NCBI GenBank assembly: GCA_002840535.1
Contig: PHBH01000023.1
Location: 22,940 to 86,939, forward strand
Reading direction: 5' to 3'
DNA length: 64,000 bases
DNA from: Deltaproteobacteria bacterium HGW-Deltaproteobacteria-15
GTDB lineage: Bacteria; Desulfobacterota; DSM-4660; Desulfatiglandales; HGW-15
In this document: piece after piece, positions 8,673 through 17,407 of the stretch
Position numbering within the stretch: the first letter of the stretch is position 1
Layout: each line of letters opens with the position of its first letter
Made by a program: the position numbers and the translations under genes
The notes under the pieces: generated by a model
The model's database searches: none
Told to the model about the DNA's origin: nothing
The model's input: the letters and a program-made list of their open reading frames with translations, nothing else

Positions 8673-10046
8673 ATGGCAGACCGGCCGATGAGCACGGTAC
8701 CACCCCAAAAAGCATTCGCCGCGCGGGCGATGACGGCGATAGGTATCTCCGAATTCGGTCTCCTCGCAACATTCGTTTCAAGCATTGTCGTTTCAAGGCT
8801 TCTCGGAGTCGAGGGGAAGGGCATTTTCAGTTTGTTCATGATTACCGTTTCGACCATCATCATGTTTTCCGGCTTTGGTGTGGGCCACGGCCAGATGTAC
8901 CACGTCTCGCGAGACCCACGGAAATTAAGCCATTTCATTCCCAATGCCACGATTCTGTCGCTCATTCTCGGAGGGGGAATCGCTCTCCTCTACTTCATCA
9001 TCGGAAGGACATGGTCAATTCGTCTTGTCGTTCAGTTGGGATGGCCGGCGGTGGCTTCGGCTATGCTCGTGGCGCCGATTTTGTCCATGATCGCTTTTCA
9101 GCGTCAATTTTTCCTGTCAACTCACTCATACATCGTTGCAAAGTTCAATTCATTTCTTTGCCAGGTCATTCCAATGGTTTTTTACCTGGCCTTCTATGCT
9201 CTGGGATATATTTCGGTCGTGAGCGTGATCGCGGGTTTTGTTGTAGCCCAATACGTATGTTTCGCCGTCTTTCAAATATGGATTCGAAGGTCGGGCATTC
9301 CCCGAGGCGGTGTTTCCCTATCGTTTGCCAAGGAATCCTTTTCCTTCGGCATACGACAGTATCTTAGTGATCTCATGCAGTTTCTGGTAAGCCGCCTGGA
9401 TTTCTTCCTCGTTGCGTGGTTCTTGGGCGAGTCCGGCCTTGGCCTCTATTCCGTTGCCGTTTCGCTCGCGGAGATTGCATCACGTGTCCCTGCCGAACTG
9501 GGAACCATACTGTTTCCCGCGTTTGCTTCCGGAAGACTGTCCGGTCGGGATGCAGTGGGTATAGTGAGAATCACGCTTTTCTTGGCCTTGGTAGCAGCCC
9601 TGATCCTCTTTCTTGCAGGGCAATTCATGATATCCATGCTGTTCGGGCCTCAATTCTCGAAATCTCTGCCTGCGTTTTATTGGCTCCTGCCTGGCATTGT
9701 CGCGTGGAGCACCATCTATGTCACCTTCAATTGCCTGTCGGCAAGCGGAAGACCCGGGCTGGGAATCCCGATATTTGCCTCCGCGGCCGTGTTGAATTCT
9801 GTCTTAAATGTTCTCTTGCTGCCCCGGGTTGGATTGGCTGGAGCAGGCATTGCCGCAACCGCATGCTATTGGCTGGTAGCCTGCCTGTTCCTCGCGGCCC
9901 TTTGCAGGAAAACAAAGTGTTCCATTTCAGAAGCCACCATCATGACCAAGAGCGACTTTCTCCGGATAATGAACTTCATCTCCGGGATCTTAACCTCTTT
10001 GTCTCAGCTGAAATGGAGTCTTCTTTCACGACAGGCGCCAAGGTGA
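8673..10046 (+). CDS. Polysaccharide flippase, Wzx/MOP superfamily
   Basis: A polytopic inner-membrane protein (457 aa) with about twelve to fourteen hydrophobic segments. The family pattern includes an N-terminal KAFAARAMTAIGISEFGLLATFV segment, a SRLDFFLVAWFLGESGLGLYSVA block typical of oligosaccharide flippases, and later SMLFGPQFSKSLPAF. It should move undecaprenyl-linked units from the cytoplasmic to the periplasmic face. GAGAGGAAG stands just upstream of ATG 8673. The 3' end touches the next gene's frame, where an in-frame GTG overlaps the TGA. Confidence 0.87.
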   Translation: MADRPMSTVPPQKAFAARAMTAIGISEFGLLATFVSSIVVSRLLGVEGKGIFSLFMITVSTIIMFSGFGVGHGQMYHVSRDPRKLSHFIPNATILSLILGGGIALLYFIIGRTWSIRLVVQLGWPAVASAMLVAPILSMIAFQRQFFLSTHSYIVAKFNSFLCQVIPMVFYLAFYALGYISVVSVIAGFVVAQYVCFAVFQIWIRRSGIPRGGVSLSFAKESFSFGIRQYLSDLMQFLVSRLDFFLVAWFLGESGLGLYSVAVSLAEIASRVPAELGTILFPAFASGRLSGRDAVGIVRITLFLALVAALILFLAGQFMISMLFGPQFSKSLPAFYWLLPGIVAWSTIYVTFNCLSASGRPGLGIPIFASAAVLNSVLNVLLLPRVGLAGAGIAATACYWLVACLFLAALCRKTKCSISEATIMTKSDFLRIMNFISGILTSLSQLKWSLLSRQAPR

Positions 10047-10081
10047 GAGACCGGCAGTTCTACCCGCATCCCTCCCATTCC

Positions 10082-12370
10082 ATGAAACGCAACAGCCTTT
10101 TGTCATCGTCTCTTTACAAATTACGCTGGATTGCGATGAAGATCTCCAACCGGGATGTACTTTATGTTCCCAAGCGGGCAAGCTACAGCCTGAAGAAGCT
10201 TATCGTAGATAGAACGTTTCGATACAACCACAACGAAGCCTCCATCTTCAAGCGATCGGTGCCTGAGGACCCCGTGCTTCTCATCAAGTATTTCCGGTCG
10301 CGCAGCCGGCCGCTGTTTCATTTTCAAGGAACCGACATCGACCGCATCGTGGCGAGAATCCCGGAACACGTAAAAAGAGCGACTATTTCAAAGGCCGGTG
10401 ATATCGCCGCCCATCGTTTCACACACAGGGGAGTAGGGCCCTGTACCGTCGATCCCATCGACTGGGAGTTTGATCCACCGCATACATCCGGTTGGTTATG
10501 GAGCGCAAACAGGCATTTCGATTTCACACGCTTAGGTTTCGCCTATTGGTACACCCGGGATCGCACCTTCTTTGAATCGTTCTCAACGCTTTTTGAATCC
10601 TGGACTAACCGGTACCTTAAAAGCCTCGGACGAATCGAATGGGATCATCCTTTTGAAGTCGCCGCCCGCATCAACGCATGGATTTGGGCGTACTTCCTTT
10701 TTCTCCCCTGCCAGGATTGGAAGCCTGTGGCCCATCAACGCTTTCTGAAGGCTTTGGGACGCCTCGCGCACTATCTCTATCTGACCATAGAATATCACAA
10801 CCCTGGAAATCACATCCTGTTGGAGTCAAAGGCTCTTGCTCTCTGCGGTGAACTGTTCCCCGAATTCCGGCGGTCACCGCTGTGGAAGAGGAAGGCTTGG
10901 GGGATCATTCAACGTGAAATGAGCAAACAGATCTGTTCTGACGGCGTCCACGCAGAACGCTCCACTCTCTACCACCGCATCGTCGCAGGGGAATTGGCCG
11001 AGTTGCTGCTGTTTTCGATGAGAAACCGGCTCCACGCCACTTCCAAATTGGAAGGAACCGTGCATCGATTGGCTCTTTTTCAAGCCTGGATCATGGCAGG
11101 AGGAGGACAGATGCCAACCCTCGGTGATGCCTACCAGGAAGACAGCTATTTCCGGTTTTCGGCTCCCCAAATATCAACCTTCCTTTTACAGGAGCGCGCT
11201 TTTCCGGGAAACCACACAGCATACTCCGAGCAAACCGACTGGGCGCTGGGGGCCGATCCTGTTCGCAAACCGGAAGGCGGAAAGGAAATTTCAACGGCCG
11301 ATCCCCCGCCGGCAATGGCGTTTCCGGAAGGAGGCTATTTCGTGTCAACATGGGGGCGAGGAGGTGACTCAGCTACCCTGATCTGGGATTGCGGACCGGT
11401 TGGGTATCGGGCAAATCCTTACCATGCGCACCTCGATGCATTGAGTTTCACCCTTTCCATGGACGGTTTACATTGGATCATAGACCCTGGATATGATGAG
11501 AATGAAGCGGAGATGAATCAGTCGTTGAGGGGCACCAGGAGCCATACGACGATTCTGGTGGACGGAGAAAACCAGTCCATTCTAGCCCCTCTGAACGGCC
11601 GTTTTGACGTCTGGTCGCAGGCCACCGCGAGACTGCATGGGTGGGCAAGCTCGCCGGAATGCGACGTTATGGTAGGCTCGCACGACGGGTACCTGAGACT
11701 GCCGGAGCCTGTGAACCACATACGATCGATCGTTTCCATGCGAGGCCATTACTGGTTTGTACTGGACCGATTGGAGGGCACAGGGTTCCACCTCGTGGAT
11801 CAGAGATTCCATGTGGCTCCTGGAGTAAGCATCATCTGGGACGTTGCGTCAAGATACTTTCTCCTGTCTCAGCAGAATTCCAATCTGCTGCTATTCCCCG
11901 CCGTACTTCGAAAGAACGGCTTCGAAGGAGAGTGCGACCTCGACATCGCAATAGAAGAGAGCCACGCTGAAATGGTCCCCAACAGCATGGAACGATCTCA
12001 CGTCATCGCCGTTAAGAGAAGCGGTGCTATGCCCTGCCGAATGTCCGCTGTCCTGGCGCCCGCGAGTGCGGGGGTGCGACGAATCATCGTTTCGGAAAAC
12101 GGGAGCGGACTCTCGGGATGCTACGAGAAGGCGGAAATACACGCCGATGAATATGTAGACCGTATTTTTACACGCGCCGGCTTCAGTGAAGGCCCCTGTC
12201 GTCTCGGCGACTGGAGCACGGATGCGCAAATGGTCATATTGCGGTATCAACAACGGCGCCTGACCAAGGCCTTTGTCTACAAGGGAACTACATTCAAAAT
12301 CGGTGCAGAAGAATTACTCAAGGAGGAGCGGTTTCACCGCATGCCTATCCTGCAGCTCATCCGGATGTAA
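10082..12370 (+). CDS. Heparinase II/III-family polysaccharide lyase-like protein
   Basis: The protein (762 aa from ATG 10082) has an N-terminal alpha-toroid part (PHTSGWLWSANRHFDF, DHPFEVAARINAWIWAYF, EYHNPGNHILLESKALA) and a C-terminal beta-sandwich part with the family signature NPYHAHLDALSFTLSMDG followed by DPGYDENE and RGTRSHTTILVDGENQS. Such proteins cleave uronic-acid polymers by beta-elimination; in export loci they may trim or release the polymer. No signal peptide is evident, which is odd for a lyase acting outside. The open frame extends upstream over the flippase gene but is only its shadow. Possible starts are GTG 10043, ATG 10082 and ATG 10136; none has a strong ribosome site. 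Confidence 0.85.
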   Translation: MKRNSLLSSSLYKLRWIAMKISNRDVLYVPKRASYSLKKLIVDRTFRYNHNEASIFKRSVPEDPVLLIKYFRSRSRPLFHFQGTDIDRIVARIPEHVKRATISKAGDIAAHRFTHRGVGPCTVDPIDWEFDPPHTSGWLWSANRHFDFTRLGFAYWYTRDRTFFESFSTLFESWTNRYLKSLGRIEWDHPFEVAARINAWIWAYFLFLPCQDWKPVAHQRFLKALGRLAHYLYLTIEYHNPGNHILLESKALALCGELFPEFRRSPLWKRKAWGIIQREMSKQICSDGVHAERSTLYHRIVAGELAELLLFSMRNRLHATSKLEGTVHRLALFQAWIMAGGGQMPTLGDAYQEDSYFRFSAPQISTFLLQERAFPGNHTAYSEQTDWALGADPVRKPEGGKEISTADPPPAMAFPEGGYFVSTWGRGGDSATLIWDCGPVGYRANPYHAHLDALSFTLSMDGLHWIIDPGYDENEAEMNQSLRGTRSHTTILVDGENQSILAPLNGRFDVWSQATARLHGWASSPECDVMVGSHDGYLRLPEPVNHIRSIVSMRGHYWFVLDRLEGTGFHLVDQRFHVAPGVSIIWDVASRYFLLSQQNSNLLLFPAVLRKNGFEGECDLDIAIEESHAEMVPNSMERSHVIAVKRSGAMPCRMSAVLAPASAGVRRIIVSENGSGLSGCYEKAEIHADEYVDRIFTRAGFSEGPCRLGDWSTDAQMVILRYQQRRLTKAFVYKGTTFKIGAEELLKEERFHRMPILQLIRM

Positions 12371-12400
12371 GAACTCGATCAGCCGTGAGGACCGGGTAAA

Positions 12401-13534
12401 ATGGATATCGTAACCGTCGTTTATAAGACTCTCCCCAAATACCGAATTCCCTTTTATGAAGCGCTCCGCTCGTACCTCCTGGAGCGCCGAGTGGAGCTTC
12501 GCCTCATCTACGGTGATCCGATCCCGGAAAAGGCGATGAAAAAAGACACCGGACACATCACATGGGGCCGGCATGTGCCCAACCGGGTCCTGAAACTTGG
12601 CTCACGCCATCTATTCTGGCAGCCTTGTTTGCACCTCCTGGAGGACAGCCAACTCATCATCGTGGAGCAGGCGAGCAAACTTCTCCTCAACTACCTCCTA
12701 CTGGCTCGCCAACGGCTTGGCGGCCCCAAGGTGGCCTTCTGGGGCCATGGGAAAAATTTTCAGACACCTTCAGCGAGCACGATCGGTGAAATGCTGAAAA
12801 GCCGTTTTTCCACCATGGGACACTGGTGGTTTACATACACCGAAGCCGGAGCCCGTATAGTAGCGGGTCTCGGATTTCCTCGTGAACGCATCACGGTAGT
12901 GCAAAATACAGTGGACACCGCCAGCCTCAAGTGCAAGCAGGCTGAGACGACCAATGAGCAGTTGGAATCCCTGAAAAAAGCGCTCATGCTCAAAACAGAC
13001 AATGTCGCTATCTATACAGGCGGTCTGTATCCCTATAAACGGTTAGAGTTCCTCATTGATGCATCGCACAGGATCCGGAGGGCCATACCGGATTTTGAGT
13101 TGTTGATCATCGGAGCCGGAGTGCAGGAACACCTGGTCAAAAAGGCCTCCATGGAGTTCCCATGGTTACATTACTTAGGGCCGAAATTCGGCGATGAAAA
13201 GGTGCCCTTCTTCATGCTGTCAAAACTCCTGCTGGTCCCGGGCCTTGTCGGCCTGATTATCGCCGACTCCTTTGTCTTGGAGGTGCCACTCATTACAACC
13301 GATGTCCCTTACCACAGTCCCGAAATCGAATATCTGCAACAAGGGGTAAACGGCATACTCCTGAAGCCTGAGACGACACCGGAGATGTACGCCCAAAGCG
13401 TGGTATCTCTATTGTTGGATGAGCATGAAAGATCCCGCCTTAAATTAGGATGCCGCATCGCAGCCGCCGAGTTCACATTGGAAAACATGGTTCACCGGTT
13501 TGCGGAAGGAGTGCTTCAGGCTCTAATCGCATAG
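12401..13534 (+). CDS. Glycosyltransferase (GT1/GT4-type)
   Basis: A GT-B glycosyltransferase (377 aa). The N-terminal half begins VTVVYKTLPKYRIPFYEALRSYL and contains AFWGHGKNFQ. The C-terminal half has VQNTVDT, then AIYTGGLYPYKRLEFLIDA, which is the usual start of the Glycos_transf_1 domain. LLVPGLVGLIIADSFVLEVPLITT follows at the donor-site helix position. It lies 30 bases after the lyase gene in the same direction and belongs to the same transcription unit. Sugar specificity cannot be stated. Confidence 0.85.
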   Translation: MDIVTVVYKTLPKYRIPFYEALRSYLLERRVELRLIYGDPIPEKAMKKDTGHITWGRHVPNRVLKLGSRHLFWQPCLHLLEDSQLIIVEQASKLLLNYLLLARQRLGGPKVAFWGHGKNFQTPSASTIGEMLKSRFSTMGHWWFTYTEAGARIVAGLGFPRERITVVQNTVDTASLKCKQAETTNEQLESLKKALMLKTDNVAIYTGGLYPYKRLEFLIDASHRIRRAIPDFELLIIGAGVQEHLVKKASMEFPWLHYLGPKFGDEKVPFFMLSKLLLVPGLVGLIIADSFVLEVPLITTDVPYHSPEIEYLQQGVNGILLKPETTPEMYAQSVVSLLLDEHERSRLKLGCRIAAAEFTLENMVHRFAEGVLQALIA

Positions 13535-13671
13535 AGCCGCATATTTAATCCGGCCGTTTAAAGTTCCAGCGTAAGATTTAGTGAGACGCTTGGACAAGCT
13601 AACCTCTTTACGCAATTTACCCATCCTCATCACGATTACAGCAGATCATCATTCCAGAGGAGGCTCTGAAC

Positions 13672-14430
13672 GTGCCCCTTTCCTCTCGTGTTAACATTCT
13701 CGGGGTAGGGATCAGTCCCACAACCATGTCCCAAGCCGTGGACACCATATTCGATTGGCTGGACAAGTGCGAAAAGCACTATGTGTGTGTAACAGGCGTT
13801 CATGGGGTCATGGAATCCCAAAAAGATGGAAAGCTGCTCTTCATTCACAATGCCAGCGGTCTGACCGTCCCCGACGGAGTGCCCATAGTTTGGGGCGGGA
13901 GAATGCTTGGTTACCGTGGAATTGGGCGGGTCTATGGACCTGATCTCATGCTTCGAGTCTGTAAGTTGTCCGTACGGAAGGGATACCGACATTTTCTCTA
14001 TGGCGGCAACACGGGCGTTTCCGCCGAGTTAAAGAGAACCCTTGAAGATCGATTTCCCGGGATACAGATCGCAGGAATTTACACGCCTCCTTTCCGGCCC
14101 TTGACTGAGGCCGAAGAGAAGCAGCTCACACACATGGTTGCCCGCGCCAGCCCTGATCTCTTTTGGGTGGGGCTCAGCACGCCCAAACAGGAGCACTTCA
14201 TGGCAGAGCATATTCATAAACTTGACACGAAGATTATGCTCGGCGTGGGAGCGGCCTTTGACATTCACACCGGACATGCCAAGGATGCACCTCTGTGGAT
14301 AAAGACTATCGGAATGCAATGGTTCCATCGCCTGTGCCAAAATCCGAGAAGGTTGTGGAGGAGATACCTCATCAACAATCCTCTCTTCATTTATAAGTTC
14401 TCAAGACAGTTGCTCACAAATAAAAGATAG
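13672..14430 (+). CDS. WecG/TagA/CpsF-family glycosyltransferase
   Basis: A compact GT26-family glycosyltransferase (252 aa) acting on polyprenyl-linked sugar. Seen are VNILGVGISPTTMSQAVD at the N-terminus, GLTVPDGVPIVWGGRMLGY, RVYGPDLM, FLYGGNTGV, LFWVGLSTPKQEHFM and GVGAAFDIHTGH, all in the family order. The start is GTG 13672, fixed by AGAGGAGG at about 13656-13663. The 137-base gap before it may allow separate expression from the upstream operon. Confidence 0.93.
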   Translation: MPLSSRVNILGVGISPTTMSQAVDTIFDWLDKCEKHYVCVTGVHGVMESQKDGKLLFIHNASGLTVPDGVPIVWGGRMLGYRGIGRVYGPDLMLRVCKLSVRKGYRHFLYGGNTGVSAELKRTLEDRFPGIQIAGIYTPPFRPLTEAEEKQLTHMVARASPDLFWVGLSTPKQEHFMAEHIHKLDTKIMLGVGAAFDIHTGHAKDAPLWIKTIGMQWFHRLCQNPRRLWRRYLINNPLFIYKFSRQLLTNKR

Positions 14431-14442
14431 AGGGAGGTTTCA

Positions 14443-15450
14443 ATGAAACAGGCACTCATATGCGGGGGCGGTGGGTTCATTGGCAGCCACATGGTGAAGA
14501 GACTGAAAGAGGAGAACTTCTGGGTGAGAGGCGTCGATCTGAAATATCCCGAATTCTCTCCAACAGAGGCGGATGACTTCATCATAGGAGATCTTCGTGA
14601 TCCCCATGTCTGCCGGGAGGCTGTCGATCGAAAGTTTGACGAAGTGTATCAGTTTGCCGCTGATATGGGAGGCGCGGGATTCGTCTTTACCGGCGAGAAT
14701 GATGCAAACATCATGCATAACTCAGGCATGATCAACATGAACATGCTTGAAGCCTGCCACAAGCGCAATGTAAAGCGCATTTTTTATTCGTCATCTGCCT
14801 GCATGTATCCCGAATACAACCAGTTGGATGCAGATCATCCGATATGTTCGGAAGACAGTGCCTACCCGGCTAATCCCGACAGTGAGTACGGCTGGGAGAA
14901 GCTGTTCAGCGAGCGGCTGTATCTTGCCTTTCAGAAAAACTTCGGGATGGAAGTCCGTATCGCACGCTATCACAACATCTTCGGGCCCGAAGGCACCTGG
15001 GAGGGAGGCAGAGAGAAGGCGCCCGCAGCGCTCTGTCGTAAGGTGGCAATGGCTGAGGACGGTGGCGAAATCGAAATCTGGGGAGATGGAAAGCAGACCA
15101 GATCATTCCTGTACATCGATGAGTGTCTCGAAGGAACCATCCGCCTTACGCGTTCAGAATGGACCGGCCCGGTGAACATCGGATCCGACGAAATGGTGTC
15201 CATCAGCCGGCTTGCCGAAATGACGATGCGTATTGCCGGCAAAAAGCTGAACCTCAAACATATACCGGGACCATTGGGCGTGAGGGGAAGAAACTCGGAC
15301 AACCGGCTCATTTATTCCAAACTGAACTGGAAACCGAGTCAACCGCTCAGGGAAGGCATGAAGAAAACCTATACGTGGATTGAAGGTCAGATACAAGCCA
15401 GAGAAAATGAAGACGAGAACCGTCTTGGGGGAGCGCGACATATCGCTTGA
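14443..15450 (+). CDS. NAD-dependent epimerase, GDP-mannose 3,5-epimerase-like
   Basis: An extended short-chain dehydrogenase/reductase (335 aa) with GGGGFIGSHMVKRLK at the NAD site, FYSSSACMYPE around the catalytic Ser region, and an SEYGWEK motif giving the Tyr-x3-Lys pair. Blocks such as AADMGGAGFV, YHNIFGPEGTW, GGREKAPAALCRK, WGDGKQTRSFLYIDEC, NIGSDEMVS and HIPGPLGVRGRNSDN match plant GDP-mannose 3,5-epimerase closely. It may therefore convert GDP-mannose to GDP-L-galactose or a related sugar for the polymer. GGGAGG precedes ATG 14443. An alternative is another nucleotide-sugar epimerase of the same subfamily. Confidence 0.85.
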   Translation: MKQALICGGGGFIGSHMVKRLKEENFWVRGVDLKYPEFSPTEADDFIIGDLRDPHVCREAVDRKFDEVYQFAADMGGAGFVFTGENDANIMHNSGMINMNMLEACHKRNVKRIFYSSSACMYPEYNQLDADHPICSEDSAYPANPDSEYGWEKLFSERLYLAFQKNFGMEVRIARYHNIFGPEGTWEGGREKAPAALCRKVAMAEDGGEIEIWGDGKQTRSFLYIDECLEGTIRLTRSEWTGPVNIGSDEMVSISRLAEMTMRIAGKKLNLKHIPGPLGVRGRNSDNRLIYSKLNWKPSQPLREGMKKTYTWIEGQIQARENEDENRLGGARHIA

Positions 15451-15559
15451 AGTTGCCAGGTTCGTGCTTCGAACCCCTGCCATATTACAAAGCCGCGCTG
15501 CGTGGGATCTGATTCAAAGGGGGTGCGAGATTGCTGCAGGCATCAGAAGGTAAAGCCCT

Positions 15560-17407
15560 ATGAGCACCGAAACTTTTGAGTCTTCGTCGGCGTCCGTGGT
15601 TGTCGGCAATTCAGCGCTGTCACTTCTCGACTCAACCCGCTTTGTCGCGCAGTGGAAGAATCTCATGGAAAGCTGCCCCTGGGCGACGGTTTTCCAGTCT
15701 CCCTCCTTCTGCATCCCTTGGTTTCGAGTGTACGCGGAGAGATATGAACCGGTACTCGTTATCCAAAGGCGCGAGGGAGCCCTGGAGGGACTGCTGGTTC
15801 TGGCGATCGAGCGCAAGAAGAACATTCTTGTACATGCCGGTGATCGCCATGCAGAGTACCAGGTCTGGATCTGTCGGCTGGCGGATGCGGAGATCTTCCC
15901 GTGTGCGGCGTTCGCTGCGTTGAGGCAGACATACAGGAAAGGGATGCTTCGGCTCATCTATACTGCGCCGGGAACTCCTCTCGACTGGGCGCTACGAGCG
16001 AATAATGGTTCCATCCGCACAGACGTTCGCTTCCACAAGCGCGGTTTGATGCGACTCGGGGAGGGGAGCAAAATCGAATCGTCTTTACGTAAAAGAGGCA
16101 ACAAAAGCCGCCTGGCTCGATTGAAGCGTATCGGGCCGATATCGTTTTCTCAGCTTCGCGCTGTAGCGGATCTCGACGCGGCGATGGATGAGATCGTCGT
16201 GCAGTGCGATGTTCGCCATGGCGGAATGCACCAATTGCTTCCCTTCTCAGAAGACCCCCTCAGGCGACGCATGTATTTGGAATGGATGTCGGAACCGGAA
16301 CTGGTGCACGCCACGGCGCTCCGGGTTGGCTCCAAACTGGTTGCGTCTCATGTAAGTCTCATCAACGGCCGGGATATTCCGCTCGGCCTCTTTACTCACG
16401 CGCCTGAATTGGGGGCACACTCGCCCGGAAAGCTGTTGATACTGTTCTTGGGGCGCTTGCTGGGGGAACACGGCTACGAGCACCTCGATCTAACCCCAGG
16501 CGATGATTCCTACAAAAACAGGTTCGCCGACGATTTTGACCAGGTAGCCGTGCTCGATATCTTTTTTGAAAGGCTCGCTTATGCGCGCAGCCGGGTGCGA
16601 CGCTCTGCCCTCTCATTTGCAAAACGAATTGCCAATCATCGCTCCCGCCAAGTTGCCCAAGCGGCTAAAACACTCGGTTTAATTCGACGACAAGGGCAGG
16701 CGCCTCCTTCTCAGTTGCTGCTGAAAAACGTCACCGTGGCGATTCGCAGGGGTCGGTCATGGACGAGATCCGACCAGGAGTTCAGGATTTATCTCCTGGA
16801 ACGACCGATCACGCAGTCTCAAGCAGCTGCTTCGCTCAGGGTCAATTGTTTGGCTGACACGCTCCAGTATCACCCGTGTTCTCTCTCATCACCTTCGCTT
16901 ACGGAATTTCTGCGCTGCGTCCTCACTCGATTGGAATCAGGGCAAATCCTATTCACCGCCCTTCGGCCCGGTTTGCTTCTGCACTACAGTTGGTTAATAC
17001 CTCGCGCAACCCGGGCCGGATGGGAATACGGGCACGATATTCAACTCCCGTTTGAGGCTGCCGTTTTATGGGACGAGTACACGCATCCTTCGGCGCGTGG
17101 TCAAGGATTTCATACCGCCTCATTGCTTGCGCGAACAACCTATGCCTTTAACTCAGGACCGGCGAAACGGGCAGTTATCGTCGTCGGATCCGACAATACC
17201 ACTTGCCGACAACACATTGAGGAGGTCGGTTTCAAGCACATAGGAAGCGCTCGGCTCACGTGTCGGTGGGGCAGCAAGACATGTTCAATGACTTGGGTCG
17301 ATCCCGTCGCTCAGGGGGCAGCAGGTTCTATTCCAGGCTATGCGGCAACGGAAACCATTGGGAAAGGCGGTCTGCAAAAAACCTTATACCAGAGGGACCT
17401 GACATGA
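15560..17407 (+). CDS. Two-domain acyltransferase: FemAB/CelD-type plus C-terminal acetyltransferase-like domain
   Basis: The first ~350 residues look like a CelD/FemAB-type GNAT protein: SCPWATVFQSPSFCIPWFRVYAERYEP near the start and the late signature ELGAHSPGKLLILFLGRLLGEHGYEHLDLTPGDDSYKNRF. The last ~200 residues form a separate region with AAVLWDEYTHPSARGQGFHTASLLARTTY and VVGSDNTTCRQHIEEVGFKHIGSARL, which resembles a standard GNAT acetyl-CoA site (RGQGFHTA) and its C-terminal strand. It probably acylates sugar residues or amino sugars. At 615 aa it is about twice the length of single-domain relatives. Its stop overlaps the next start (ATGA). Confidence 0.78.
   Translation: MSTETFESSSASVVVGNSALSLLDSTRFVAQWKNLMESCPWATVFQSPSFCIPWFRVYAERYEPVLVIQRREGALEGLLVLAIERKKNILVHAGDRHAEYQVWICRLADAEIFPCAAFAALRQTYRKGMLRLIYTAPGTPLDWALRANNGSIRTDVRFHKRGLMRLGEGSKIESSLRKRGNKSRLARLKRIGPISFSQLRAVADLDAAMDEIVVQCDVRHGGMHQLLPFSEDPLRRRMYLEWMSEPELVHATALRVGSKLVASHVSLINGRDIPLGLFTHAPELGAHSPGKLLILFLGRLLGEHGYEHLDLTPGDDSYKNRFADDFDQVAVLDIFFERLAYARSRVRRSALSFAKRIANHRSRQVAQAAKTLGLIRRQGQAPPSQLLLKNVTVAIRRGRSWTRSDQEFRIYLLERPITQSQAAASLRVNCLADTLQYHPCSLSSPSLTEFLRCVLTRLESGQILFTALRPGLLLHYSWLIPRATRAGWEYGHDIQLPFEAAVLWDEYTHPSARGQGFHTASLLARTTYAFNSGPAKRAVIVVGSDNTTCRQHIEEVGFKHIGSARLTCRWGSKTCSMTWVDPVAQGAAGSIPGYAATETIGKGGLQKTLYQRDLT

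Noticed and set aside
9416..10081. Upstream extension of the heparinase-like frame
   Set aside because: It overlaps the flippase gene in another frame and has no family similarity; the flippase frame is clearly coding.
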